DNA of 64,000 nucleotides from the NCBI RefSeq assembly GCF_000938255.1, contig NZ_JYMR01000038.1, forward strand, positions 62,001-126,000, given 5' to 3'. A model generated the notes under the pieces. It saw nothing but the letters and a program-made list of their open reading frames with translations, searched no databases and was not told where the DNA came from. Position numbers and translations under genes: made by a program. The stretch is from Bradyrhizobium sp. LTSP849 (GTDB lineage: Bacteria; Pseudomonadota; Alphaproteobacteria; Rhizobiales; Xanthobacteraceae). Positions 49,982-59,006 of the stretch are shown one piece after another (position 1 is the first letter of the stretch; every line of letters begins with the position of its first letter).

Positions 49982-51379
49982 TCAAAGTCCCCTTGGCGCG
50001 GGCGCGGCGGCGATACCCATTTTTTCCAACGCGTATGCGACGCGCAGCGCGATGTCCTCGCGCCAGGGCGCGGCGATGATCTGCACGCCGATCGGCAGCA
50101 GCTCGAGCGGCACCGGGACTGCGACCACCGGCAAGCCAATGAACGAGATCGGCTGGGTGTGGATGCCGATATTGGCGCGCACCGGCAGCTCGACGCCGTC
50201 AAGATTGAAGGTGACCTGACCGACTTTTGGCGCGGTGCAGGGCGTTGCCGGCGCGATCAGCACGTCGACCGACTTGAAAATCTCGGCGAACTGCGCGCGA
50301 TACCAGCGGCGGAATTTTTGCGCGCGATCGACCAGCGGGGCCGGCACCATGGCGCCGGCAATCAACCGGTCGCGCACGGCGGGGTCAAAATCGTTGGGGC
50401 GCCTGCGCAGGCGATCGAGATGCAGCGAGGCGCCTTCGGTGGTGCTGATGACGTAAGCCGCTGCACGGGCGCGCGCGGCTTCGGGCACATCAACGATCTG
50501 CGTCGCGCCGAGCGCCTTGGCGACACGGCTGACGGCTTCGACAGCTTCCGGAAACACGTTCTTCTGGAAGTAGCCCCCGGCGATCGCGATGCGCAGGTCC
50601 GAGACCGGATTGGCGAGCAGCGGCGTCGTCGGTTCGAGACCGCGCGTGGTTGTGCAGGCGGCATCGTCAGCGTCCGGCCCCTGCATCGCGTCGTAGGCGA
50701 GCGCGAGATCGGTGACGGAGCGTGCGAACGGACCGAGATGATCGAAGCTCGCGACGAACGGGAACGAGCGCGCGCGCGACAGCCGGCCATAGGTCGGCTT
50801 CAGGCCGAAGATGCCGCAGAAGGAGGACGGCACGCGGATCGAACCGTTGGTGTCTGATCCCAGCGCGATCGGCACCAGCGCGCCACCAACTGCGCTACCA
50901 GAACCACCCGAGGAGCCGCCGCTCATCCGCGTCGTGTCATGCGGATTGCGCGAGGGGCCGTCATGAACGTTCTCACCGGTGAAGTCATAGGCGTATTCGC
51001 CCATGTTGAGCGCGCCGACCAGCACCGCGCCGGCTGCTTCCATGCGTTCAATCAAAGTGGCGTCGCGCTTGGCAGGTGCGCGATCGCGATTGATCTTCGA
51101 GCCCGCGCGGGTCGAAAGGCCCGCGACATCGAACAGGTTCTTCACCGCGAAGGGGACGCCGGCGAGCGGGCCAACCTTCTTGCCGGCCGCGATGTCGGCA
51201 TCGATCGCGCGCGCTTTGGCACGGGCGCGATCGGCGGTGACGTCGGTGAAGGAGTTGAGGACGGTGTCGTGCTGCTTGATCCGCGCGAGGGCTGCTTCGG
51301 TGGCATCGAGTGCGGACAATTGACCGCCCGCCACCGCTTTCGCAATGTCGGCAGCCGTCATCTCTGGCTTCGTGGTCAT
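49982..51379 (-). CDS. atzE: AtzE amidohydrolase (1-carboxybiuret hydrolase, GatA-like)
   Basis: Amidase-signature enzyme of 465 residues. Catalytic Lys is in VPFAVKNLFDVAG, cis-Ser in MSGGSSGGSGSAVGG, and nucleophile Ser in GSDTNGSIRVPSSFCG. AtzE forms a stable complex with the GatC-like AtzG and hydrolyses 1-carboxybiuret to 1,3-dicarboxyurea. It starts seven bases after the atzG stop and is followed by atzH. The C-terminal RGL end is normal. Confidence 0.88.
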   Translation of the reverse strand: MTTKPEMTAADIAKAVAGGQLSALDATEAALARIKQHDTVLNSFTDVTADRARAKARAIDADIAAGKKVGPLAGVPFAVKNLFDVAGLSTRAGSKINRDRAPAKRDATLIERMEAAGAVLVGALNMGEYAYDFTGENVHDGPSRNPHDTTRMSGGSSGGSGSAVGGALVPIALGSDTNGSIRVPSSFCGIFGLKPTYGRLSRARSFPFVASFDHLGPFARSVTDLALAYDAMQGPDADDAACTTTRGLEPTTPLLANPVSDLRIAIAGGYFQKNVFPEAVEAVSRVAKALGATQIVDVPEAARARAAAYVISTTEGASLHLDRLRRRPNDFDPAVRDRLIAGAMVPAPLVDRAQKFRRWYRAQFAEIFKSVDVLIAPATPCTAPKVGQVTFNLDGVELPVRANIGIHTQPISFIGLPVVAVPVPLELLPIGVQIIAAPWREDIALRVAYALEKMGIAAAPAPRGL

Positions 51380-51386
51380 GGCGGCG

Positions 51387-51569
51387 TCAGACACTGAACA
51401 CGGGCGCCGGCTCGGTCTCGTCCGGCAGCGCGAATTCATCGACCAGGCGGGCGAGCCGCAGCGAGACTTCGAGGTTGGCGCGAACGGCCGGCCTCCAGGC
51501 GTCCTCGACCGGCAGCGCCAGCGCTTTGGAAACGGCGTCGATGTAGTCGTCCAATGGTTCGGCGGCCAT
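51387..51569 (-). CDS. atzG: AtzG, small GatC-like partner of AtzE
   Basis: Protein of 60 residues: MAAEPLDDYIDAVSKALALP and a helical pattern with LARLVDEFALPDETEPAPVFSV. This is the AtzG (DUF4089) family, a GatC-like chaperone/subunit of AtzE. It begins 21 bases after the stop of the ABC ATPase gene and is followed at once by atzE, linking transporter and hydrolase. Confidence 0.85.
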   Translation of the reverse strand: MAAEPLDDYIDAVSKALALPVEDAWRPAVRANLEVSLRLARLVDEFALPDETEPAPVFSV

Positions 51570-51590
51570 CACTCTCTCGAACTATGCGTC

Positions 51591-53321
51591 TCAGTGAACC
51601 GGCAGCGGCGGATGTGGGATCGCCGTCAACAGCTCCTTGGTGTAGTCGTCCTGCGGATCGCTCAAAACCCTCTCGGAGGAGCCCTCCTCCACGATTCGAC
51701 CCGACCGCATGACAATGACACGATCGCACAACAGGCGCACTACATTCAAATCATGCGAGACAAACAGATAGCTCATACCTAGCCGTGCCTTGAGGTCCTG
51801 GAGCAGGTTCAGGACCACGGCCTGGACCGAGACGTCCAGCGCTGCCGTCGGCTCGTCCAGGATGACGAGTTTTGGGTGCAGGGCGATGGCCCGGGCGATG
51901 CCGACGCGGGCCTTCTGGCCGCCGGACAATTGGTGCGGGAAGCGGTCCAGCAGATTGAGCGGCAGGCCGACCATGGTGGCCAGCTCCTCGCAGCGGGTGC
52001 GCAGCGCGTCGCGGCCTTTGACGTCGCCGAGCTGCATGATCGGGTCGGCAATGGCGCGCACGGCGGTGAAGCGCGGGTTGAGGCTGTCGGTCGGGTCCTG
52101 GAACACCATCTGGATGCGGCTGCGCTGCGGCAGCCGGGCAAACGAGGCAGGCTGGATGGCGCCGATATCCTCGCCGTCGAACTGGATCAGGCCCGAGGTC
52201 TGGTCAAGCAGCCGCATCACCATCATCGACGTGGTCGATTTGCCGCAGCCGGATTCGCCGACGAGGCCAACGCTCTCGCCATGACCGATCGAGAAGCTGA
52301 TGCCGTCGACGGCGCGAAAGACATCCGGCTCGACCGGCGGCTTGCGGCCGAACAGCTTTCCGAGCGTCGCGGTCGCGCCCTGGCGGGGATATTCCTTGAC
52401 CAGTTTTTCGATGAGGAGCAGGGGCTTTTGGCCTGCCGCAGCGGTCGGAGCGGATTCCACGGTCGCTGCGCTCGCGGCAGCGGCGGCTGCGCCCTCCTCC
52501 TCCGGCAACAGATCCCGCAACGACACGCCGAGCCGCGGTGTCGCGCGCATCAGCTTCTTCGTATAGGGATGCTGCGGGTTGGCGAAGATATCGGCGGCCT
52601 TGGCGGTCTCGACCACGCGGCCCTTCTCCATCACGACGACACGGTCGCAATAGGCAGCCGCCAGGCCGAGATCGTGCGTGATCAGGATGGTCGACATCGC
52701 CTTGCGCTTGGTCAGCTCGACGATGAGATCCATCACCGCCTTCTGCGTGGTGACGTCGAGGCCGGTGGTCGGCTCGTCCGCGATCAGGAGCTGCGGATTG
52801 CAGGCGAGCGCGAGCGCGATGACGACGCGCTGGCACATGCCGCCGGAGAGCTCGAACGGATAGGCATGGTAGCGCTCGCGCGGGCGGGCGATCTTGACCT
52901 GCTCCAGCGCCTCGATCGCCTTTTCGCCGTGGTCCGAAACCATCGCCTGCTGCACATGGGTGCGCAGCACGTCCTCGATCTGGTCGCCGACCTTGCGGAT
53001 CGGGTTGAGCGCGGCGCGCGGGTTCTGAAAGATCATCGAGACTTCGCGGCCGCGCAGATCGCGCATCTGGTCTTCGGTCGCGGCCTTCACGTCGATGCCG
53101 GAGAACATCACCGAGCCCTCGGCAATCTTGCCGGCACGGTCGAGAATGCGCATCACCGCGTAGGATGTCACCGACTTGCCGGAGCCGGACTCGCCGACGA
53201 TGGCGAGCGTCTCGCCCTTGGCGACGGAGATGTTGACGTGCTGCACCGCCTTGACGATGCCGCGGCGGGTGTTGAATTCGACGGTGAGGTCCTGGACGTC
53301 GAGCAGGGGCTGGGCGGTCAC
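51591..53321 (-). CDS. Fused peptide/nickel-type ABC ATPase (DppD-DppF fusion)
   Basis: Two ATPase domains in 576 residues. First Walker A GESGSGKS, signature LSGGMCQRVVIALAL. Second Walker A GESGCGKS, signature LSGGQKARVGIARAIALHP, with Walker B LVILDEPTAALD. The central oligopeptide/dipeptide C-terminal region carries a low-complexity Ala-rich linker. GTG at 53321 has GGAGG upstream; earlier frame residues are untypical. It energises the permeases encoded upstream. Confidence 0.9.
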   Translation of the reverse strand: MTAQPLLDVQDLTVEFNTRRGIVKAVQHVNISVAKGETLAIVGESGSGKSVTSYAVMRILDRAGKIAEGSVMFSGIDVKAATEDQMRDLRGREVSMIFQNPRAALNPIRKVGDQIEDVLRTHVQQAMVSDHGEKAIEALEQVKIARPRERYHAYPFELSGGMCQRVVIALALACNPQLLIADEPTTGLDVTTQKAVMDLIVELTKRKAMSTILITHDLGLAAAYCDRVVVMEKGRVVETAKAADIFANPQHPYTKKLMRATPRLGVSLRDLLPEEEGAAAAAASAATVESAPTAAAGQKPLLLIEKLVKEYPRQGATATLGKLFGRKPPVEPDVFRAVDGISFSIGHGESVGLVGESGCGKSTTSMMVMRLLDQTSGLIQFDGEDIGAIQPASFARLPQRSRIQMVFQDPTDSLNPRFTAVRAIADPIMQLGDVKGRDALRTRCEELATMVGLPLNLLDRFPHQLSGGQKARVGIARAIALHPKLVILDEPTAALDVSVQAVVLNLLQDLKARLGMSYLFVSHDLNVVRLLCDRVIVMRSGRIVEEGSSERVLSDPQDDYTKELLTAIPHPPLPVH

Positions 53322-53429
53322 GACTGCCTCCGGTCCACTAAAAACGTCGAAAACAACCCCATGCACAGTAGAATGGCACTGGAATCATTGAGGAATTTCT
53401 GCGGGTGTGAGGCGGGCACCGCTCTCTCG

Positions 53430-53537
53430 TTCCCTCCCCCCTTGCGGGGGAGGGGCAGGGAGAGGGGTAGCCACGAACACAGACCTCGCCCGGGGCTACC
53501 CCTCTCCCCTACCCTCCCCCGCAAGGGGGGAGGGAGC
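53430..53537. repeat. Intergenic repeat, family F, copy 2
   Basis: TCCCTCCCCCCTTGCGGGGGAGGGG and mirror CCCTCCCCCGCAAGGGGGGAGGGAG, between two genes of one operon (permease and ATPase). Compare 55543-55650, which lies two genes upstream in the same operon. Confidence 0.82.
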
Positions 53538-53562
53538 GCAGCTGCGAGCTTGGAAACAATCA

Positions 53563-54462
53563 TCACGTCCTCCGCTGCGGGTCGACGATGTCGCGGAGGC
53601 CGTCGCCGAGGAGGTTGAAACAGAACACGGCGATCATCAAAGCGAGGCCCGGAAACAGCGCGATCCACCATTCGCCGGAGACCATGAAGCCCGCGCCTTC
53701 GGCGACCATGATGCCCCATTCGGCGGTCGGCGGGCGGACGCCGAGACCGATGAAGGAGAGGCCCGCGGCGTTGAGGATGGCGTAGCCCATGGTCAGCGAC
53801 ATCTGCACGATCATGATCGGCATGATGTTCGGCAAAATGTGCACCAGCAGGATGCGGAATTCGCCGTTGCCGGACAGACGCGCCGCCTGCACGAAGCCGG
53901 CGTTGCGGCGGACATTGGCCTCGGCGCGCGCGACGCGGGCATAGAGCGGGAAATTGACGATTGCGGTCGCCAAAATGATGTTCTGCACGGTGTTGCCGAG
54001 CGCGGCCACGATGCCCATCGCCAGCACGAACAGCGGGAACGCCATGATGGTGTCGGCGATGCGGCCGACGATGCGGTCGGTCCAGCCGCCGAAATACCCG
54101 GCGGCGAGACCGGCGAGGCCACCCATCAAAAACACCAGCACGACGGAAGCGACCGCGATGAAGGTATCGAGCCGAGTCGCCACGACGACGCGGCTGAAGA
54201 TATCGCGGCCCAATTGGTCGGTGCCGAACCAGTGCGCGGCCGATGGCGGCTTCAGCGACGCGGCGGTGTCGGACGCCAGCGGATCATAGGGCACCACATA
54301 GGGACCGAAGATCGCGGCAGCGAGAATCAGGACCAGCAGGCCGAAGGCAAAGCCCGTGACCTTGTTCTCACCGAGAACGTAACGGGTCTGTTCGATGATC
54401 GCGACCAGCCCCGACGTGCGGGCGGGACCGGCGGGTTCAACAGCAGGTGCAACGGAGCTCAT
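53563..54462 (-). CDS. Peptide/nickel-type ABC permease (DppC)
   Basis: Permease of 299 residues with about six hydrophobic helices. Family features are the N-terminal hydrophobic segment FAFGLLVLILAAAIFGPYVVPYDPL, the HWFGTDQLGRDIFSRVV loop and GLSFIGLGVRPPTAEWGIMV near the C-terminus. It starts nine bases after dppB. Confidence 0.92.
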   Translation of the reverse strand: MSSVAPAVEPAGPARTSGLVAIIEQTRYVLGENKVTGFAFGLLVLILAAAIFGPYVVPYDPLASDTAASLKPPSAAHWFGTDQLGRDIFSRVVVATRLDTFIAVASVVLVFLMGGLAGLAAGYFGGWTDRIVGRIADTIMAFPLFVLAMGIVAALGNTVQNIILATAIVNFPLYARVARAEANVRRNAGFVQAARLSGNGEFRILLVHILPNIMPIMIVQMSLTMGYAILNAAGLSFIGLGVRPPTAEWGIMVAEGAGFMVSGEWWIALFPGLALMIAVFCFNLLGDGLRDIVDPQRRT

Positions 54463-54471
54463 CTTTCACCC

Positions 54472-55485
54472 CTAGCCTTCAAGCCGCACGCGTGGATCGA
54501 TCACGCCATAAAGAATGTCGATCACGAGATTCAAAAGCACGTACATCACCGCCATGGTCAGCACGAAACCCTGAACCGGCGCGAAATCCGACGAGATCAA
54601 CGCTTCCACGGCATAGGAGCCGATGCCGGGCCACGCGAACACCTTCTCCACCAGCACGTTGGCGCCGAGCAGAAAGGAGAACACCATGCTGAGCGTGGTG
54701 ATGACGGGGAGCATCGCGTTGCGGAAGGCGTAGGTGACGATGACGGTCGCCGGCGACAGGCCGCTGGCGCGGGCGGTGCGCACGAACTCCGACGACAGCA
54801 CCGCCAGCATCGAGGCGCGGGTCATGCGCGCGATCGGCGCCAGCGAGAAGATCGCCAGTGTCGCCGCCGGCAAGATGAGCTGGCTCAGCGCCGAGCGAAA
54901 CGCCTCGAAGTCGCGCGCGATCAGCGTGTCGATCAGGTAGAAACCGGTAATTGTCGTCGGCGCGCTATAGAAAACGTCGAGACGGCCGAGCGGCGCGGGC
55001 GACCAGCCGAGCTGGAAATAGAACACGTAGACCAGCACCAGGCCGGTGAAGAACACCGGCAGCGACACGCCGGCCGTCGTCGTCACCCGACAGAGATGAT
55101 CAACCCATGATCCCGGCCGCGTCGCAGCCAGCATGCCGAGCGGAATGGCGATCACGATCGAGACGATGAGGCCTATCAGGGTCAGTTCAGCGGAGGCCGG
55201 CAGGCGGTTGCGGATTTCGGCCGCGACCGGCTGGCCGGTGGTGAGCGAGTTGCCGAAATCGCCATGGGCGAGATCGTTGGTGTAGCGGAAGAATTGCTCG
55301 ACCAGCGGCTTGTCGAGGCCGAGCTTTTTGCGGATCTGCTCGACGGCTTCCTTCGTTGCGGCGGGGCCGGCGAAGTAGGCCGCGGGATCGCCGGGCAGTG
55401 CGCGCGTCAGCAGGAAGGTGACGATGACGACCCCGATCAGCGACGGAATCGCGAACATCAGGCGCTTGCCGATCATGGTCAGCAT
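54472..55485 (-). CDS. Peptide/nickel-type ABC permease (DppB)
   Basis: Permease of 337 residues. It begins MLTMIGKRLMFAIPSLIGVV and continues FLLTRALPGDPAA, the DppB start. GGGGAGG lies 5 nt upstream. The LIGVVIVTFLLTRALPGDP and VLVEKVFAWPGIGSYAVEAL segments match the family. A family F repeat separates it from the binding-protein gene. Confidence 0.92.
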   Translation of the reverse strand: MLTMIGKRLMFAIPSLIGVVIVTFLLTRALPGDPAAYFAGPAATKEAVEQIRKKLGLDKPLVEQFFRYTNDLAHGDFGNSLTTGQPVAAEIRNRLPASAELTLIGLIVSIVIAIPLGMLAATRPGSWVDHLCRVTTTAGVSLPVFFTGLVLVYVFYFQLGWSPAPLGRLDVFYSAPTTITGFYLIDTLIARDFEAFRSALSQLILPAATLAIFSLAPIARMTRASMLAVLSSEFVRTARASGLSPATVIVTYAFRNAMLPVITTLSMVFSFLLGANVLVEKVFAWPGIGSYAVEALISSDFAPVQGFVLTMAVMYVLLNLVIDILYGVIDPRVRLEG

Positions 55486-55542
55486 GACGACCTCCCCGTG
55501 CGCTGTGGTTGGAAATGAGATCGTGCTGCGCATACCGCTGCG

Positions 55543-55650
55543 TTCCCTCCCCCCTTGCGGGGGAGGGCTAGGGAGAGGGGTGGCTCCGGGAGAGGTCGGA
55601 GTTCGGGGCTACCCCTCTCCCCGACCCTCCCCCGCAAGGGGGGAGGGAGC
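55543..55650. repeat. Intergenic repeat, family F, copy 3
   Basis: Same ends as 53430-53537, here between the binding-protein gene and dppB. Two copies inside one operon may set relative levels of binding protein, permease and ATPase mRNA. Confidence 0.82.
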
Positions 55651-55682
55651 TTGAAGAGCGTGCTCACCTCACTCATGACGCC

Positions 55683-57305
55683 TCACCCCTTCGCCATCGC
55701 GCGATAATCCAGGCGGCGGTGGAACCAGTATTCGTAGCCGCTGATGTTCTTCTGCATCGCGACGTTGACGAAGGGCTGATACAGCGGAATGCGCGGGACG
55801 TCGGCGTAGGCGAGATCGACAAAACCCTTCACGTCGGTGTCGTAGGTCGCGATGTCGCCGGTCGCAGCCGCGTTGCGCGCGCCGTCGATCAGCTTGTCCA
55901 TCTCCGCTGACTTGTAGCTCATGGTGTTGAAGACGGAATTGTTGCCGTGATAGCACCAGTAGAAGAAGTATTCGGGGTAATCGAGCCAGCCCGAGAACAC
56001 GTTGGTGAAGAGCGGCATCTCCTTCTTGTTCAACTCGGTGCGCCAGTTGGCGCCGGGCACCTTGTTGATCGTGGTCTTGATGCCGATCTGGCCGAGTGAT
56101 TCCTGCACCAGCACGCAGAGCGGCTCGTTGACGCCGGCAAAATTGAGATCGAAGGAGATCGTGGTCTCGAAACCGTTGGCGTAGCCGGCTTCCGCCATGA
56201 GCGCTTTCGCCTTCTCCATGTCGGTGTTGTATTTGTGCTGCTGCGGCCAGGCCACTTCGGTCGGCTTGTCCTTCGCGGCACCGAACATCGGGTTCGCCAG
56301 CCCGAACATCACCGCGTCCATGATCTTCTGATACGGCAGCGCGTATGCGACCGCCTGACGTACTTTGAGATTGTCGAACGGCGCCTTGGTCACGTTCATG
56401 CCGATGTACTGGATGCCGTTGGAGAACGGCAGCGACACCACGTTGAGCTTGCCGCTCGCCTTCATCTCCTGGAAATCCTTGAACGGCAGTTCGTACGAGA
56501 TGTCTGCGTCACCGCGCTCCAGCAGCGCGCGGCGGTTGCCGGCCTGCGGCACCATGCGCCAGATCACGCGCTTGATCTTGGGCAGCGGACCGCCGACCCA
56601 ATCCTCGTTGCGCTCCATGACCACTTCGGTGCCGGCGGTCCACTTCGTCACCTTGTAGGCGCCGGAGCCCGCGGTCTGCTGCTTGGTGTATTCGAGACCC
56701 CACGGGTCTTTCTCGCTGGAATTCTTCTTCACGAGTTCCGAATTGATGACGCAAGGCACGATCACGGCGAGGTCGGGAATCGTCAGCCGATCCTTCTTCG
56801 CGAAATCGACTCGTACGGTGCCGTCGTCGACCACGACGAACTGCTCGGGCTTGGTCAGCGAGCCTGCGCTCATCTGGAAGGTCGGGAAGCCGCCGACGGT
56901 GACGGCGCGATCGAGCGACCACTTCACGTCTTTCGCCGTGACCGGCGTGCCGTCGTGGAATTTGGCGTTCTTCTTCAGCTTGAAGGTGACCGACATGTCG
57001 TCGATCTTCATGTCGTCGGCGAGCTCGCCCTTGAACTTGTCGCGGTCGTAATAGGGCACCCCGCCGGGGCCGCTCTTCATCTCGTGGCTGATCAGGCGGT
57101 CGTAGCAATTCCACGACACTTCATAGCCGGGCACGTTGGTGCCGACGCCGTGGATGTCGAGATTGTTGGGGCCGCCTTCGGAGACGATCAGCAGCGTCTC
57201 GGAGCGCGCATCGGCCTTGGCCGAGGAGATCACCGACGGCACGGCCGGAAGCGCCGCGCCAGCGGCCAATCCGGAGACGGATTTGAGGAAATCGCGGCGT
57301 TTCAT
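55683..57305 (-). CDS. Peptide/nickel-type ABC substrate-binding protein (family 5), Tat-exported
   Basis: Binding protein of 540 residues. The N-terminus MKRRDFLKSVSG has a twin-arginine (RRDFLK) signal followed by a hydrophobic region ending near SSAKA. Family-5 segments include FKLKKNAKFHDGTPVTAKDVKWSLDR. GGAG lies 8 nt before the ATG at 57305. It is first gene of a nine-gene operon ending in gntR and coded from a sigma-54 promoter. With AtzGEH downstream, the cargo is probably a nitrogen-rich compound, not a peptide (inference). Confidence 0.9.
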   Translation of the reverse strand: MKRRDFLKSVSGLAAGAALPAVPSVISSAKADARSETLLIVSEGGPNNLDIHGVGTNVPGYEVSWNCYDRLISHEMKSGPGGVPYYDRDKFKGELADDMKIDDMSVTFKLKKNAKFHDGTPVTAKDVKWSLDRAVTVGGFPTFQMSAGSLTKPEQFVVVDDGTVRVDFAKKDRLTIPDLAVIVPCVINSELVKKNSSEKDPWGLEYTKQQTAGSGAYKVTKWTAGTEVVMERNEDWVGGPLPKIKRVIWRMVPQAGNRRALLERGDADISYELPFKDFQEMKASGKLNVVSLPFSNGIQYIGMNVTKAPFDNLKVRQAVAYALPYQKIMDAVMFGLANPMFGAAKDKPTEVAWPQQHKYNTDMEKAKALMAEAGYANGFETTISFDLNFAGVNEPLCVLVQESLGQIGIKTTINKVPGANWRTELNKKEMPLFTNVFSGWLDYPEYFFYWCYHGNNSVFNTMSYKSAEMDKLIDGARNAAATGDIATYDTDVKGFVDLAYADVPRIPLYQPFVNVAMQKNISGYEYWFHRRLDYRAMAKG

Positions 57306-57348
57306 GAAACGGCTCCAACTCAAAAAAGCTTCTGGTTGGAACTGGATT

Positions 57349-57364
57349 CGCAAGGTTCGTGCCA
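57349..57364 (-). promoter_or_regulatory. Sigma-54 promoter of the ABC/atzGEH operon
   Basis: Minus-strand TGGCACGAACCTTGCG matches TGGCACG-N4-TTGC exactly. The expected transcription start lies near 57338, about 33 bp before the binding-protein ATG. An A/T-rich stretch at 57370-57520, which could hold activator sites, lies upstream. Confidence 0.85.
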
Positions 57365-57539
57365 AAGCTTAACGGGGCTTTACACTTCACCTAAATAATT
57401 GATTTCGTAGTATAAATTGCGATCGGATGCGCCAAACATCGATGCTCACGACTTGTGCATTGCATACAAAGATACGTCTATGCTCATTAAATAGACTGAA
57501 TTTTACCTCGGCCTATTTGGTGGGCGCCACCTCTTTGAT

Positions 57540-57682
57540 GTCGTCCTGGCGAAAGCCAGGACCCATTACCCTAAGGGATGGTCTGGCGAAGACTCGCGGT
57601 TACCCGCTTCGCACAACGATTTCCCCCTGGGGTAATGGGTCCTGGATCGGCGCTCCGCTTCGCTACGCTTGTCCGGGACGAC
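57540..57682. repeat. Intergenic repeat, family C, copy 2
   Basis: Same ends and core (GTCGTCCTGGCGAAAGCCAGGACCCATTACC, GATGGTCTGGCGAAGAC, GTCCGGGACGAC) as 23424-23565. It lies between the APH-fold gene (which ends at 57702) and the ABC operon promoter. Confidence 0.82.
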
Positions 57683-57701
57683 GGTAGAGATCGGGGCGAG
57701 G

Positions 57702-58676
57702 TCACTCCGCCCAAATCAAATCCTGAAGCGCAACGAGATCGTCCGCCCTCTCCTGCCAGCCCTCGATGCAGATGTGGCTGTTGAGATCGCTGGCGTGGTG
57801 CAGCAGCATCAGGGCCATCAGGCGCCGCTTGAGTGCATAGTCGGGCTTGGCATAGCCAAAGCCTCCGAGCAGGCTGCGCACCCGGCCGGGCGAGCCCGCC
57901 GCCATGAAGGCGCTGGGACCGAGCAGATCGTAGTCGCGCCATCCGGTCCGGACATCGCCGAAGTCGAACAGGCCGGCAAGCGACCAGTCACTGTTATGGC
58001 AGGCGAGCAGAAAATTTTCCGGAATGTATTCGCCGATCAGGATCACCGGCGGCGCATCCATGGGGATGAGTTTTGCCGCATCGCGCAGGAGATCGTCGAG
58101 GCCGGCGAGAAATTTTGGTGCAAGGCCGAGACGTTCGTGCCGCGCGCGACAGCCCTGCATCTGCGCGCGCATGAACGCATCCCAGCGTGGTTCGATCTGC
58201 GCAAGTGGGCCGAGCGGCGCGCGCTGCACGGCCGCGATGGTTTCGCCGATCTGGCGCAGCACGCGCTCCTTCTGTGCTTCCGCGAGGTGTGGCCAGACCT
58301 CGGAGCCGAGCGTGCCGGCGAGGCGCGTGATGATGAGATAAGGCCAGCCGTCGCGCTCGCCTTCGGCGACGATCTCCGGAATCGGCAGATGGAGGCGGCC
58401 GGCCAGCTGCGTCAGCGAACCGCGCTCGGAGACGAATTGCGCGCGCAGCAGCGGCGGAAAAATCTTCAAGATCAGCTTGTCGCCGAAGCCTGCGACGAGA
58501 TTGGTGCCGGTCGCAAACACATGCGCGCGGCCATCGAGACCGTGGCTACGGGCGATATCGATCGCGATCGGCAGCCAGCGCGATGGGTCGGTGCGCAGGG
58601 CGCGGTAGGCGTCCAGATGCGTCGATGCCGACAGCCCCCAGGCCCCGAACGAATCCGGCGACTGCGCCTTGCTCAT
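57702..58676 (-). CDS. Aminoglycoside-phosphotransferase-fold protein with a degenerate catalytic loop
   Basis: APH-fold kinase-like protein of 324 residues. The Lys of the N-lobe is in LILKIFP (Lys71) and a Mg-binding FDFGD at 237-241 is present. The catalytic loop usually HGDxxxxN reads IGEYIPEN (214-221), with Ile for His and Glu for Asp, so activity is uncertain. It starts 23 bases after the emfourin-like gene and is probably cotranscribed with it and the M4 protease. Aminoglycoside resistance is not implied. Confidence 0.82.
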   Translation of the reverse strand: MSKAQSPDSFGAWGLSASTHLDAYRALRTDPSRWLPIAIDIARSHGLDGRAHVFATGTNLVAGFGDKLILKIFPPLLRAQFVSERGSLTQLAGRLHLPIPEIVAEGERDGWPYLIITRLAGTLGSEVWPHLAEAQKERVLRQIGETIAAVQRAPLGPLAQIEPRWDAFMRAQMQGCRARHERLGLAPKFLAGLDDLLRDAAKLIPMDAPPVILIGEYIPENFLLACHNSDWSLAGLFDFGDVRTGWRDYDLLGPSAFMAAGSPGRVRSLLGGFGYAKPDYALKRRLMALMLLHHASDLNSHICIEGWQERADDLVALQDLIWAE

Positions 58677-58699
58677 CAGATCACCGACCCCGCCCGCAC

Positions 58700-58975
58700 T
58701 TATTCCAGCACATCCTTGACGCTGTTCTTGATGGTCGCGGGAACGGCATGCTCGGGAATTTCGATGGTGTGGGCGCCACGCGTGATCCGGTAACTGAACG
58801 CGTCGGCCTGACCTGGATGTGTCGCCGGGACTTTGTTCGGATCGGCAAACAGCGACTCCACCGTTTTTTGATCGGCGGGCGACAAATCCGACAGCGCCAG
58901 TTCGCCGCGGCTCTTGAGGTGAGGGCCGCCGAAGCCAGCGACCCCTCCGACGCGCTCGATCTTCAAACGATCCAC
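58700..58975 (-). CDS. Emfourin-like inhibitor of M4 proteases
   Basis: Protein of 91 residues. It begins VDRLKIERVGGVAGFGGPH and ends with ADAFSYRITRGAHTIEIPEHAVP, the pattern of emfourin (protealysin inhibitor). GTG at 58975 follows AAGGGTGAA. It lies 31 bases downstream of an M4 protease gene, as in protealysin-emfourin operons. It should bind the protease's active site and keep it silent in the cell. Confidence 0.83.
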   Translation of the reverse strand: MDRLKIERVGGVAGFGGPHLKSRGELALSDLSPADQKTVESLFADPNKVPATHPGQADAFSYRITRGAHTIEIPEHAVPATIKNSVKDVLE

Positions 58976-59006
58976 GCTTTCACCCTTTCGCGGCGTGCTG
59001 CACCGG

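Noticed and set aside
57454..57468. TGTGCATTGCATACA as a possible NtrC site
   Set aside because: Symmetry is imperfect and it does not fit the published NtrC consensus well enough to call.
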